A DNA stretch of 41,551 nt, taken from positions 1 through 41,551 of the forward strand of contig NZ_JAKSYD010000206.1 of the NCBI RefSeq assembly GCF_022829605.1, given 5' to 3'. The position numbers were made by a program, and so were the translations under genes. Source of the stretch: Methylobacterium sp. E-065. GTDB lineage: Bacteria; Pseudomonadota; Alphaproteobacteria; Rhizobiales; Beijerinckiaceae. Shown piece after piece: positions 1 to 9,107 of the stretch (positions within the stretch are counted from its first letter, which is position 1; each line of letters starts with the position of its first letter). Under the pieces are notes generated by a model, which searched no databases, was not told the origin of the DNA, and saw only the letters and a list, made by a program, of their open reading frames with translations.

Positions 1-536
1 TTGTGCCAGGGCAGGATCGCGTTGGTCTTGTTGTCGAGCACCAGATCGCCCCGGTCGGTGATCAGGGTCAGCACGGCGTGGCCCTCGCCCTTCTCGTCGA
101 TCACCACGGTCATGCGCATCGCCCGGCGCGGCAGCCCGGCCTCGGCCAGGAGGTGGCGCTTGAGCAGCTGGAAGTCCTCGCAGTCGCCGATGCCGTCCTC
201 GGCCAGGTCCCAGCGGTCGGCCACGTGCAGGTGATCCTGATCGGTCATCGGCTCGATCGCCTTGTTGACCCGCCGGTTGACCGACACGATCGTCGCCCAG
301 GTGGCGGGCGTCAGGCTGATACGCGCCGGCTCGGTCCGATCGACCGCGCACTCGTTCGCGTAGCCCTGGCAGAACGTCACCCAGGCCGCGATCGGCTTCG
401 CATCGCCCAGGGTCGTGGCGCCGACCTCCGTGGGCAGGCTGGCGAGGGTCTGGGCCTCGGCCGTGGCGGCGAGACCGAGCAGCGCCGCAGCACCGGCCAG
501 CGCTCCCCGAACCATCCTGAAAAGCCCCGCGCCCAT
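1..536 (-). CDS. Bacterial transglutaminase-like cysteine peptidase (BTLCP/DUF920), 3' end cut by window edge
   Basis: The frame is open to the window edge, so the C-terminus is missing; 178 residues are visible. A signal peptide covers about residues 8-28 and ends in AEAQ. The family's Cys-His-Asp triad is recognisable: Cys119 in GDCEDF, His153 in GHAVLT and Asp168 in LVLDN. These motifs define the alphaproteobacterial BTLCP family, which is related to the LapG protease that cleaves surface adhesins. No LapD-like receptor or adhesin gene is visible here, so the substrate is unknown. The ATG at 536 follows a GGGGACGGG stretch. A second in-frame ATG at 515 would give a shorter, equally good signal peptide. 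The protein is probably periplasmic. Confidence 0.88.
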   Translation of the reverse strand, partial: MGAGLFRMVRGALAGAAALLGLAATAEAQTLASLPTEVGATTLGDAKPIAAWVTFCQGYANECAVDRTEPARISLTPATWATIVSVNRRVNKAIEPMTDQDHLHVADRWDLAEDGIGDCEDFQLLKRHLLAEAGLPRRAMRMTVVIDEKGEGHAVLTLITDRGDLVLDNKTNAILPWH

Positions 537-723
537 CGAACCCGTCCCCGTTGTCGAGGCCAGAATTGCGCCGCAGAGCCTCCGCGGCGCTGAAAGCGAT
601 GCGCGCAATTTTATCGATTCGCCGATGCACCCGAGGTCATGCGAGACAGCGTCGACGGGTGGCTTGGGAAGCTCGGCAAATCCGCAGGATCGGCTTCGGG
701 AAGCGGAAACCTTGAGGGTTCGT

Positions 724-960
724 TCAGGGGCCGAGGAGCTTCACGAAGGCGACGCCGGCTCCGAAGAAGGCAGCACCCGCCGTCATCCCGGCCAGGGCGA
801 CCTTCCACGGGGCGAGCGCCCGCTCCCGCTCAAGCTTCGCAGCTTCGGCCATCAGCGTCTTCTGCTCGGCGACGAATTTTTGTGACTCGTCCATCGCACG
901 GAAAACCCGTGTGATCTGCTCAGCAAGATCGAGAGAGTCCGGCGTAGAGGTCTCGGCCAT
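724..960 (-). CDS. Small membrane protein with coiled-coil segment (hypothetical)
   Basis: This 78-residue protein is of no family I recognise. Residues 10-50 are charged and helical, with heptad-like spacing (FRAMDESQKFVAEQKTLMAE), and suggest a short coiled coil. Residues 53-76 form one Ala/Gly-rich hydrophobic segment that should span the inner membrane, leaving almost nothing beyond it. The layout is that of a tail-anchored small protein with a cytoplasmic coiled coil. The ATG lacks a strong ribosome-binding site (CAGGGCCG just upstream). It lies on the same strand as the acyl-CoA synthetase (1033-2766), 72 bases downstream of that gene's stop. Its role is unknown. Confidence 0.6.
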   Translation of the reverse strand: MAETSTPDSLDLAEQITRVFRAMDESQKFVAEQKTLMAEAAKLERERALAPWKVALAGMTAGAAFFGAGVAFVKLLGP

Positions 961-1032
961 CGGCCCTGATTCTCAAGCGTTCCGATACTCATAACCTGAG
1001 CGCCGCGAGACGCGACGGCAAGGGTTGCCGCC

Positions 1033-2766
1033 TCACCCCGCTGTCTGGTCGAGCTTGCGCTCCGCCTCGCCCTTCAGCTCGGGAAAATCCGTCTGCGTGT
1101 AGGCCCGGCCCCGATGCGGATCCTCGGTGATGCCCGCATGCTCCAGGCGGCGCAGCTGCACCCGGCGGATCTTGCCCGAGATGGTCTTGGGAAGCTCCGT
1201 GACGAATTCCAGCCCGCGCAGGCGCTTGAAGGTCGCGAGCCGCGCGTTGGTGAAGCGGAAGATGTCGAGGGCCGTCTCTGGACCGGCGGAGGCGCCGGCC
1301 ACCAGCGACACGTAGGCCTTCGGGATCGTGTGGCGCATCGGATCCGGCACCGGGACCACCGCGGCTTCCGCCACCGCCGGGTGCTCGATCAACACGCTTT
1401 CCAGCTCGAACGGGCTGATCCGGTAGCCGGAGGATTTGAACACGTCGTCGGCCCGGCCGACGAAGGTGAAGCAGCCCTCTCCGTCCACGAAGGCCACGTC
1501 GCCGGTGCGGTAGAGGTCGCCCTCCGCCCCCGACAGGTGGCCCTGGCCGTCGTCATAGCCCTGCATCAGGCCCGCGGGGCGATGCGCCCCCAGTTCCAGG
1601 CAGACCTCGCCCTCGGAGGCCGGCTGGCCATCGGCGTCGAGCACGCGCACCCGATAGCCCGGAAGGGGACGGCCCAGCGCCCCGGGCACCACCGGCTGGC
1701 CGGGTGAGTTGGCCATCAGCGCTGTGGTCTCGGTCTGGCCGTAGCCGTCGCGGATCGTGAGGCCCCAAGCGGTCTTCACGCGCTCGATCACCTCGGGATT
1801 CAGCGGCTCGCCGGCCGCGCAGACCTCGCGTAGGGCAAGTCGCTTCCCGGTCAGATCCTCCTGGATGATCATCCGCCAGACCGTCGGTGGCGCGCACAGC
1901 GTGGTCGCGCCGGTGCGCTCCAGCTGCGTCAGCAGCGCGGCGGCGTTGAACGGTGCTTGGTTGATCACCAGGATCGTCGCGCCCGCGTTCCAGGGGGCGA
2001 AGAACGACGACCACGCGTGCTTGGCCCAGCCCGGCGAGGAGACGTTGCAGTGGATGTCGCCGGGCTGGAGCCCGAGCCAGTACATGGTCGAGAGCGCCCC
2101 GACCGGGTAGGAGCGGTGGCTGTGGCGCACGAGCTTCGGCTTCGCGGTGGTGCCGGAGGTGAAGTAGAGGAGCAGCGGATCCTCGGCCCCGGTCGGCGCG
2201 TCCGGCGCGAAGGTGTCGGGCGACCCGAACGCGTCGTCATACGCGCCCCAGCCCTCCGTCGCGGGGCCGGTGACGATGCGGATCGCATCCCCCGTGTCGA
2301 GACCGGCGAAGCGCGCGATCTGCTCCGGCCCAGCGACGATCGCCCGGGGGCGGCCGCGGGCGAGGCGGTCGGCGAGTTCGTCGGCGGTCAGCAGGGTGGT
2401 CGCAGGGATGACCACGGCGCCGAGCTTCATCGCCGCCAGCATGGTCTCCCAGAGGGCCGGAACGTTGCCGAGGAGCAGGAGCAGGTGGTCGCCGCGCTTC
2501 AGGCCACGCTGGCGCAGGTGATTGGCGACTTGGTTGGAGCGCCGGGTAAGCTCGCCGAAGGTCAGGCTCTGCTCGGCGCCGCTGCCGGCTTCGACGATCC
2601 GCAAACCGGCACGGTCGCGGCTCTCGGGGCCTGCGAGGACCGCGTCGAACCAGTCGAGCGCCCAGTTGAACGGAACCGGCTCCGGCCACGCGAAGGCCGA
2701 GATGGCGGCGGCGTAATCGGTGCGGTGGGCCAGCAGAAGATCGCGGGCCTCCTGGAAGCTCGGCAT
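1033..2766 (-). CDS. AMP-forming acyl-CoA synthetase (medium/short-chain type)
   Basis: The 577-residue protein belongs to the acyl-adenylate-forming superfamily and makes acyl-CoA from a carboxylic acid, ATP and CoA. The phosphate-binding loop YFTSGTTAKPK is at 201-211, the GYGQTET motif at 341-347, the YRTGD motif at about 419-423, the hinge region with SSGYRISPFE at 445-454, and the catalytic lysine in PKTISGK at about 532. Full length and all core motifs are present. The SPGWAKHAWSSFFAPW region resembles medium-chain acyl-CoA synthetases. It is the last gene of the valine/isobutyrate cluster, so activation of isobutyrate or another branched short acid is a reasonable guess, but the substrate cannot be read from the sequence. 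Confidence 0.88.
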   Translation of the reverse strand: MPSFQEARDLLLAHRTDYAAAISAFAWPEPVPFNWALDWFDAVLAGPESRDRAGLRIVEAGSGAEQSLTFGELTRRSNQVANHLRQRGLKRGDHLLLLLGNVPALWETMLAAMKLGAVVIPATTLLTADELADRLARGRPRAIVAGPEQIARFAGLDTGDAIRIVTGPATEGWGAYDDAFGSPDTFAPDAPTGAEDPLLLYFTSGTTAKPKLVRHSHRSYPVGALSTMYWLGLQPGDIHCNVSSPGWAKHAWSSFFAPWNAGATILVINQAPFNAAALLTQLERTGATTLCAPPTVWRMIIQEDLTGKRLALREVCAAGEPLNPEVIERVKTAWGLTIRDGYGQTETTALMANSPGQPVVPGALGRPLPGYRVRVLDADGQPASEGEVCLELGAHRPAGLMQGYDDGQGHLSGAEGDLYRTGDVAFVDGEGCFTFVGRADDVFKSSGYRISPFELESVLIEHPAVAEAAVVPVPDPMRHTIPKAYVSLVAGASAGPETALDIFRFTNARLATFKRLRGLEFVTELPKTISGKIRRVQLRRLEHAGITEDPHRGRAYTQTDFPELKGEAERKLDQTAG

Positions 2767-2810
2767 GGTCGTTCCCCCTCCTTGTCGTTGTCTCTCCTGC
2801 CCCGGCTTCT

Positions 2811-3248
2811 TCAGGCCGGGATCAGATCCTCGCCGGCCTCGCCGCGCGCGAGGCGCTGGACCATGCCGGTGTGGAACTCGCCGATTTGCCCGGCGATCGC
2901 CCCGACGCTGCGGCCGTTGCGGGTGAAATCGTCGGCGTTCAGGGCAATCAGACCAGCCGTATAGCCGGCTTCATTGTGTTCGAACGGGTCGGCATAGAGC
3001 CACGTCCACCAATCCCGGGCCGGGATCAGGCTCGCACCCGGCTTGACCCGTAGGGCCGCCAGGAACCGAAAATGGCGGGCCAGCTCCTTCCGCCAGACCG
3101 CCCGCGTCTCCGGCGCGACGTCGAAGGCCAGCAGCTTCACCAAGTGCTCGTTGATGGTCTCTTCGCGCCCGCGCGCCTTCTGGGCGACGATCGCGCGGGG
3201 GAAGGCCATCTCGAACCGGAGTTCCGAATCGTGGTCCAGGACATCCAT
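2811..3248 (-). CDS. Unknown 145-residue protein inside the valine catabolism operon
   Basis: I do not recognise this family. The ATG at 3248 has a strong ribosome-binding site (GGGGAGAAGG) and lies 14 bases after the enoyl-CoA hydratase stop, so it is translated as part of the operon. The same frame is open further upstream, but that part only mirrors the hydratase gene. The protein is soluble, with no signal peptide or membrane segment. It is mostly charged helices in the first 70 residues, then a Trp/Tyr-rich centre (RDWWTWLYADPFEHNEAGY, residues 78-96), and ends in GEDLIPA. The acidic C-terminus and aromatic centre could mark a small binding or chaperone-like protein, but I assign no function. 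Confidence 0.75.
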   Translation of the reverse strand: MDVLDHDSELRFEMAFPRAIVAQKARGREETINEHLVKLLAFDVAPETRAVWRKELARHFRFLAALRVKPGASLIPARDWWTWLYADPFEHNEAGYTAGLIALNADDFTRNGRSVGAIAGQIGEFHTGMVQRLARGEAGEDLIPA

Positions 3249-3262
3249 GGCCTTCTCCCCGT

Positions 3263-4042
3263 TCAGGTGTTCTCGAACCGGGGCGGCCGCTTCTCCACGA
3301 AGGCGGCCATGCCCTCCTTCTGATCCTTGGTGGCGAACATGGCATGGAATACCCGCCGCTCGAAGCGGATGCCCTCCGTCAGCGTGGTCTCGTAGGAGCG
3401 GTTGACCGCCTCCTTGGTCATCATGGCGATCGGCAGCGACATCGACGCGATGGTCTCGGCCGCCTTCATCGCCTCGTCGAGGAGCTGGTCGGCTGCGATC
3501 ACCCGGGAGACGAGCCCTGAGCGCTCGGCCTCGGCGGCGTCCATCATCCGGCCGGTGAGGCACATCTCCATCGCCTTCGCCTTGCCGACGAAGCGCGTCA
3601 GCCGCTGGCTGCCGCCGATCCCCGGCATCACGCCGAGCTTGATCTCGGGCTGGCCGAACTGCGCATTGTCGGCCGCCAGGATGATGTCGCACATCATGGC
3701 GAGCTCGCAGCCCCCGCCCAGCGCGTAGCCCGCCACCGCGGCGATGATCGGCTTGCGCACGGCGACGAAGCGGTCCCAGTCGCCGAACCGGTCGCCCGCG
3801 TACATCTCCGCGTAGGTGGCGTGCTGCATCTCCTTGATGTCGGCGCCGGCCGCGAAGGCCTTCGCGGAGCCGGTCAGCACGATGCAGCCGATCCCCGGAT
3901 CGGCATCCGCCGCGGTCGCCGCCTGGATCACCTCGCGGGTGAGCTGCGCGTTGATGGCGTTGAGCGCCTTCGGCCGGTTGAGGGTGATCAGCAGGACGCG
4001 CCCGCGCGTCTCCGTCAGGATCGTCTCGTAGGTCTCGCTCAC
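3263..4042 (-). CDS. Enoyl-CoA hydratase (crotonase family), valine pathway
   Basis: This 259-residue crotonase has the length of mitochondrial-type short-chain enoyl-CoA hydratase. The oxyanion-hole segment AFAAGADIKEM is at 62-72, and the two catalytic glutamates fit Glu113 (GGGCELAMMCDI) and Glu133 (FGQPEIKLGVMPG). By context it hydrates methacrylyl-CoA to 3-hydroxyisobutyryl-CoA, although the family also acts on crotonyl-CoA. The start is GTG. It overlaps the stop of 3-hydroxyisobutyrate dehydrogenase in a GTGA quadruplet, which indicates translational coupling. Confidence 0.92.
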   Translation of the reverse strand: MSETYETILTETRGRVLLITLNRPKALNAINAQLTREVIQAATAADADPGIGCIVLTGSAKAFAAGADIKEMQHATYAEMYAGDRFGDWDRFVAVRKPIIAAVAGYALGGGCELAMMCDIILAADNAQFGQPEIKLGVMPGIGGSQRLTRFVGKAKAMEMCLTGRMMDAAEAERSGLVSRVIAADQLLDEAMKAAETIASMSLPIAMMTKEAVNRSYETTLTEGIRFERRVFHAMFATKDQKEGMAAFVEKRPPRFENT

Positions 4043-4932
4043 GACTCGCCTCCCTGCCCGCGGAGCATACGGATGATCGCGGAAAAGTCCTCACCCCCGT
4101 GGCCGCCGCCCGCGAACAGACTGTAGACCTGCGCGGCCTCGGCGCCGAGCGGCGTCGCAGCCCCCGCGGCGAGCGCCGCCGCTTGAGCCAAGCGGAGATC
4201 CTTGAGCATCAGCGCTGCGGCGAAGCCCGGCTTGTAGTCGTTATTGGCCGGCGAGGTCGGCACCGGACCCGGCACCGGGCAGTAGGTGGTCAGCGACCAG
4301 CACTGGCCCGAGGAGACCGAGGCCACGTCGTAGAGTGCCTGGTGCGACAGGCCGAGCTTCTCGCCCAGGGCGAAGGCCTCGCTGACGCCGATCATCGAGA
4401 TGCCGAGGATCATGTTGTTGCAGATCTTGGCCGCCTGCCCGGCCCCGGCCGCGCCGCAATGGAACACGTTCTTGCCCATCGTCTTGAGCAGCGGCTCGGC
4501 TTTGGCGAAGGCGGCCTCGGCGCCCCCGGCCATGAAGGTCAGCGTGCCGGCCTTTGCGCCGCCGGTCCCGCCGGAGACCGGCGCATCGATGGACGGGCAG
4601 CCCCGCGCCTCGGCCAGCGCATGGGCCCGGCGGGCGCTCTCGACATCGACGGTGGAGGAATCGATCAGCAGCGTGCCTGCAGGCACGGCCTCGGCGAGCT
4701 GGGTCCAGACCTCGACCACGTGCCGCCCGGCGGGCAGCATGGTGATGACGGTGTCCGCACCCTCGGCCGCCTCCAGCGCCGATCCTGTCACGGTGATTCC
4801 TGCGGCGCGGGCGGTCTCCAAAGAGGCCGGGACCAGATCGAACCCGCGCACCGTGTGACCGGCTTTCACGAGGTTGGCCGCCATGGGGCCGCCCATGTTG
4901 CCGAGACCGATGAACCCGATGGTCTGCGCCAT
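4039..4932 (-). CDS. mmsB: 3-hydroxyisobutyrate dehydrogenase
   Basis: The 297-residue NAD-dependent enzyme oxidises 3-hydroxyisobutyrate to methylmalonate semialdehyde. The Rossmann motif GFIGLGNMGGPMAANL starts at residue 6. The substrate-binding signature DAPVSGGTGGAKAGT is at 117-130, and the catalytic lysine is Lys169 in GAGQAAKICNN. Length and motifs are complete. It lies upstream of the hydratase with a 4-base overlap. Upstream of its start, a palindromic repeat (4973-5085) separates it from the 3-hydroxyisobutyryl-CoA hydrolase gene, which supplies its substrate. Confidence 0.95.
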   Translation of the reverse strand: MAQTIGFIGLGNMGGPMAANLVKAGHTVRGFDLVPASLETARAAGITVTGSALEAAEGADTVITMLPAGRHVVEVWTQLAEAVPAGTLLIDSSTVDVESARRAHALAEARGCPSIDAPVSGGTGGAKAGTLTFMAGGAEAAFAKAEPLLKTMGKNVFHCGAAGAGQAAKICNNMILGISMIGVSEAFALGEKLGLSHQALYDVASVSSGQCWSLTTYCPVPGPVPTSPANNDYKPGFAAALMLKDLRLAQAAALAAGAATPLGAEAAQVYSLFAGGGHGGEDFSAIIRMLRGQGGES

Positions 4933-4972
4933 CCCGTCCTCCCTTGTTGTCGTCCGTTTCTTCCACCCGCGT

Positions 4973-5085
4973 CCTCATCCTGAGGTGCGAGCGCAGCGAG
5001 CCTCGAAGGAGCCCTCCAGACGTCGCCGTGATCCCTGGAGCCCTCCTTCGAGGCCTCCGCTTCGCTCCGGCGCCTCAGGATGAGG
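4973..5085. repeat. Palindromic intergenic element (CCTCATCCTGAGG type)
   Basis: The left arm begins CCTCATCCTGAGGTGCGAGC and the right arm ends with its near-complement, CCTCAGGATGAGG. Both inner arms carry CCTCGAAGGAG / CTCCTTCGAGG, so the 113 bases can fold into one long imperfect hairpin. Similar elements are common in Methylobacterium and Bradyrhizobium genomes, by general knowledge. It sits between two genes of one operon, so in RNA it could act as a processing or partial-termination hairpin. Confidence 0.85.
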
Positions 5086-5112
5086 GCGTGGGTGGGAGAA
5101 GGCGAGGCTTCA

Positions 5113-6174
5113 TCACACCGGCCCCGTGCGTGATTCCGAAAAAACCGGCTCCGCCCGCTTCTCCAGCCAGTGGGCGATCCGCGCTGGATCGACGCCGTCG
5201 AGGGTCGCGGGATTCCAGCGCGGGCTCTTGTCCTTGTCGATCACCGCGGCGCGGATGCCCTCGCGGAGATCGCCCTCCGCCAGGACGGCCAGCGAGGCGT
5301 GGAACTCGCGCTCCAGGCAGGCCTCCAGGTTCGGCGCGCCGCGCCCGAGGCGCAGCAGGCAGAGCGTGAGGATGAGGCTCGTCGGCGCCTTGGTCAGAAG
5401 GGTCTTGCGCGTCGCGGCCGCGAAATCCGAGCCGTCGGCGTCGAGGGCCGCCAGGATCTCGTCGACCATGTCGAACGCGAAGCACCGGTCGATCACGGCG
5501 CGATGCGCCGCGAGCGGTGCCGGCCCGGGATCCTGCGCGAGGCGCGCGATGACGTCCCGCACGCCCGCATCCCCGGCATCCGGCGGGAGCGCCGAGAGGG
5601 CGTCGATCAGGTCGGGGAGCGCCGAAGAGGGCACCATGGCGTCGGCGAAGTTGCAAAAGATCGCGTCGGCGGCACCCATCGGCTCGCCGGTGAGGCCGAG
5701 ATAGGTGCCGGTCTCGCCCGGTGCCCGCGGCAGCAGCCACGTGCCGCCCACATCCGGAAAGTAGCCGATGCCGGTCTCCGGCATGGCGACGCGGGAGCGC
5801 TCGGTGACGATCCGGTGGGCGGCATGGCCGGCGAGCCCGACGCCGCCGCCCATGGTGATGCCGTCCATCACCGCCACGAACGGTTTTTCGTAACCGGCTA
5901 TGCGTGCATCCAACCGGTACTCGTCCCGCCAGAATGTTTCGGCCGCGACCAAATCTGCGCTGTCGTACAGGGTGCGCAGATCGCCGCCGGCGCAGAGGCC
6001 GCGCTCGCCCTCGCCGGTGAGCAGCACCGCGGCGAGGCCCGGATCCGCCGAGAACTGGTCGAGCGCCCGGTCGATCTCGCCCACCATGCCGTGGGTCAGG
6101 GCGTTCAGCGCCTTCGGCCGGTTGAGCCGCAGGCGCCCCAGGGCGCCGACGCGCTCGACGATCATGTCGCTCAT
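5113..6174 (-). CDS. 3-hydroxyisobutyryl-CoA hydrolase (crotonase superfamily)
   Basis: The 353-residue protein is about 90 residues longer than the enoyl-CoA hydratase at 3263-4042, as expected for HIBYL-CoA hydrolase. It carries the oxyanion segment GLCAGGDLRTLY (59-70) and the family-specific MPETGIGYFPDVGG (131-144), which includes the catalytic Glu133 and Asp141. It releases 3-hydroxyisobutyrate from its CoA ester, which removes toxic methacrylyl-CoA from equilibrium. The ATG at 6174 overlaps the acyl-CoA dehydrogenase stop as ATGA. Family and context agree, so the call is firm. Confidence 0.93.
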   Translation of the reverse strand: MSDMIVERVGALGRLRLNRPKALNALTHGMVGEIDRALDQFSADPGLAAVLLTGEGERGLCAGGDLRTLYDSADLVAAETFWRDEYRLDARIAGYEKPFVAVMDGITMGGGVGLAGHAAHRIVTERSRVAMPETGIGYFPDVGGTWLLPRAPGETGTYLGLTGEPMGAADAIFCNFADAMVPSSALPDLIDALSALPPDAGDAGVRDVIARLAQDPGPAPLAAHRAVIDRCFAFDMVDEILAALDADGSDFAAATRKTLLTKAPTSLILTLCLLRLGRGAPNLEACLEREFHASLAVLAEGDLREGIRAAVIDKDKSPRWNPATLDGVDPARIAHWLEKRAEPVFSESRTGPV

Positions 6175-7322
6175 CGGTGGCCCCCGGTCATCGCGCGGGC
6201 GATGATCACCCGCATGATCTCGTTCGTCCCTTCGAGGATCTGATGCACACGCAGGTCGCGGACGATCTTTTCCACGCCATACTCGGCGAGGTAGCCGTAG
6301 CCGCCATGCAGCTGCAGCGCTTGGTTGGCGATCTCGAAGGCTGCGTCGGTGACGTGGCGCTTGGCCATGGCGCAGAGCTGCGTGGCCGCCGGATCCTTGG
6401 CGTCGAGTGCCGAGGCCGCGTGGCGCAGGAAGGTGCGCGAGACTTCGAGGCTGGTCGCCATATCGGCGAGCCGGAACTGCAACGCCTGGAAATCGGTCAG
6501 CTTCGCCCCGAAGGCGCGCCGGTCGCCCATATAGGCGAGCGCCTTGTCGAGGGCGGCCTGCGCGCCGCCGAGCGAGCAGGCGGCGATGTTGAGCCGGCCG
6601 CCGTCGAGACCGCTCATGGCGATACGGAAGCCCTGGCCCTCCGCGCCGAGGCGGCTCCCCACCGGCACGCGGCAGCCGTCGAAACGCACGGCGCGGGTCG
6701 GCTGGGCGTTCCACCCCATCTTGCGCTCCTCGGCCCCGAACGACAGGCCGGGCGTGCCCTTCTCCACCACCACGGCCGAGATGCCCCGCGGGCCGGCCTC
6801 GCCGGTGCGGACCATGCAGACGTAGAGGTCGCTGACGCCGGCGCCCGAGATGAACTGCTTCTCGCCGGTGAGGACATAATGGTCGCCGTCCCGCTCGGCG
6901 CGGGTGCGGAGCGCCGCCGCGTCTGAGCCCGAGCCCGGCTCGGTGAGGCAGTAGCTGGCGATCCGCTCCATGCCCATGAGCGATGGAAGCCACCGCTGCC
7001 GCTGGTCGTCGTCGCCGTAGGCGTCGATCATCCAGGCGCACATGTTGTGGATCGACAGGAACGCCGCCACGGTCGGGCAGCCGGTGCTCAGCGCCTCGAA
7101 GATCAGGGTCGCGTCGAGACGCGACAGGCCGGAGCCGCCGACATCCTCGCGGACGTAGATGCCGGCCATGCCCAGCGCGGCCGCCGCCCGCAGGGTCTCG
7201 ACGGGGAAGGTCTTGTCACGGTCCCAGTCGAGGGCATGGGGGGCGATGTGCTCGGCCGCGAAGCCGAGGGCCATCTCGCGGATCGCGGTTCGATCCTCAT
7301 CGAGCCCGAAACTCATCGGCAT
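6171..7322 (-). CDS. Acyl-CoA dehydrogenase, isobutyryl-CoA dehydrogenase type
   Basis: This 383-residue FAD enzyme has the normal acyl-CoA dehydrogenase length. The FAD/substrate motif YCLTEPGSGSDAA is at 124-136, the region GEKQFISGAG follows, and the catalytic base is Glu364 in QILEGTNEIMR near the C-terminus. Isobutyryl-CoA dehydrogenase (ACAD8-like) is inferred from the neighbouring valine genes; isovaleryl- or 2-methylbutyryl-CoA use cannot be excluded. It is coupled to the downstream hydrolase by an ATGA overlap and separated from mmsA by a repeat element. Confidence 0.92.
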   Translation of the reverse strand: MPMSFGLDEDRTAIREMALGFAAEHIAPHALDWDRDKTFPVETLRAAAALGMAGIYVREDVGGSGLSRLDATLIFEALSTGCPTVAAFLSIHNMCAWMIDAYGDDDQRQRWLPSLMGMERIASYCLTEPGSGSDAAALRTRAERDGDHYVLTGEKQFISGAGVSDLYVCMVRTGEAGPRGISAVVVEKGTPGLSFGAEERKMGWNAQPTRAVRFDGCRVPVGSRLGAEGQGFRIAMSGLDGGRLNIAACSLGGAQAALDKALAYMGDRRAFGAKLTDFQALQFRLADMATSLEVSRTFLRHAASALDAKDPAATQLCAMAKRHVTDAAFEIANQALQLHGGYGYLAEYGVEKIVRDLRVHQILEGTNEIMRVIIARAMTGGHR

Positions 7323-7349
7323 GGCTCCGAAGGTTCAAGCGGGCACGTT

Positions 7350-7487
7350 CCCCTCCCGCTTGCAGGGAGGGGTTAGGGGTGGGGGTGGTGCAGAAGGCAC
7401 CGCAGCGCTCGATCCTGCACCACCCCCACCTCCGGCTCCTCCCCGCAAGGGGGAGGAGAGAACACAGCCCCTCCCCGCAAGGGGGAG
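7350..7487. repeat. Palindromic intergenic element (CCCTCCC/GGGAGGG type)
   Basis: The left arm (7350-7393: CCCCTCCC, loop, GGGAGGGG, then GGGGGTGGTGCAG) is matched by a right arm (7415-7456: CTGCACCACCCCCACC, then CTCCTCCCCGCAAGGGGGAGG). A third stem, CTCCCCGCAAGGGGGAG, lies at 7471-7487. The element lies between mmsA and the acyl-CoA dehydrogenase gene in the same operon. It has no coding capacity of its own. Confidence 0.8.
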
Positions 7488-7498
7488 AGAATGCGGCG

Positions 7499-8995
<1,497 letters not shown>

Positions 8996-9078
8996 GCGCG
9001 CCTCCCTGTGGTGATTTGGTTTGGCCAGAGCCTAACAGGATCCCTTGAGCGATAAAGCCGGATGCGCTTACAGCCGTC

Positions 9079-9092
9079 GTGCATCGATGCAC
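9079..9092. promoter_or_regulatory. 14-bp perfect palindrome in the mmsA/lysR intergenic region
   Basis: GTGCATCGATGCAC is a perfect dyad ending 4 bases before the GGGAG ribosome-binding site of the LysR gene and 84 bases upstream of the mmsA start. The position suits an operator for autorepression of the regulator and activation of the divergent operon. It lacks the T-N11-A form of a classical LysR box, so this is a candidate only. Confidence 0.4.
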
Positions 9093-9107
9093 AGCGGGAG
9101 TGCGGCC

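Noticed and set aside
1016..1030. CGGCAA-GGG-TTGCCG hairpin after the acyl-CoA synthetase as a terminator
   Set aside because: The stem is only six pairs and has no T-run; it is too weak to call.
3249..4094. N-terminal extension of the 145-residue protein through the hydratase gene
   Set aside because: The extension is an out-of-frame reading of the enoyl-CoA hydratase gene. A strong ribosome-binding site fixes the start at 3248.
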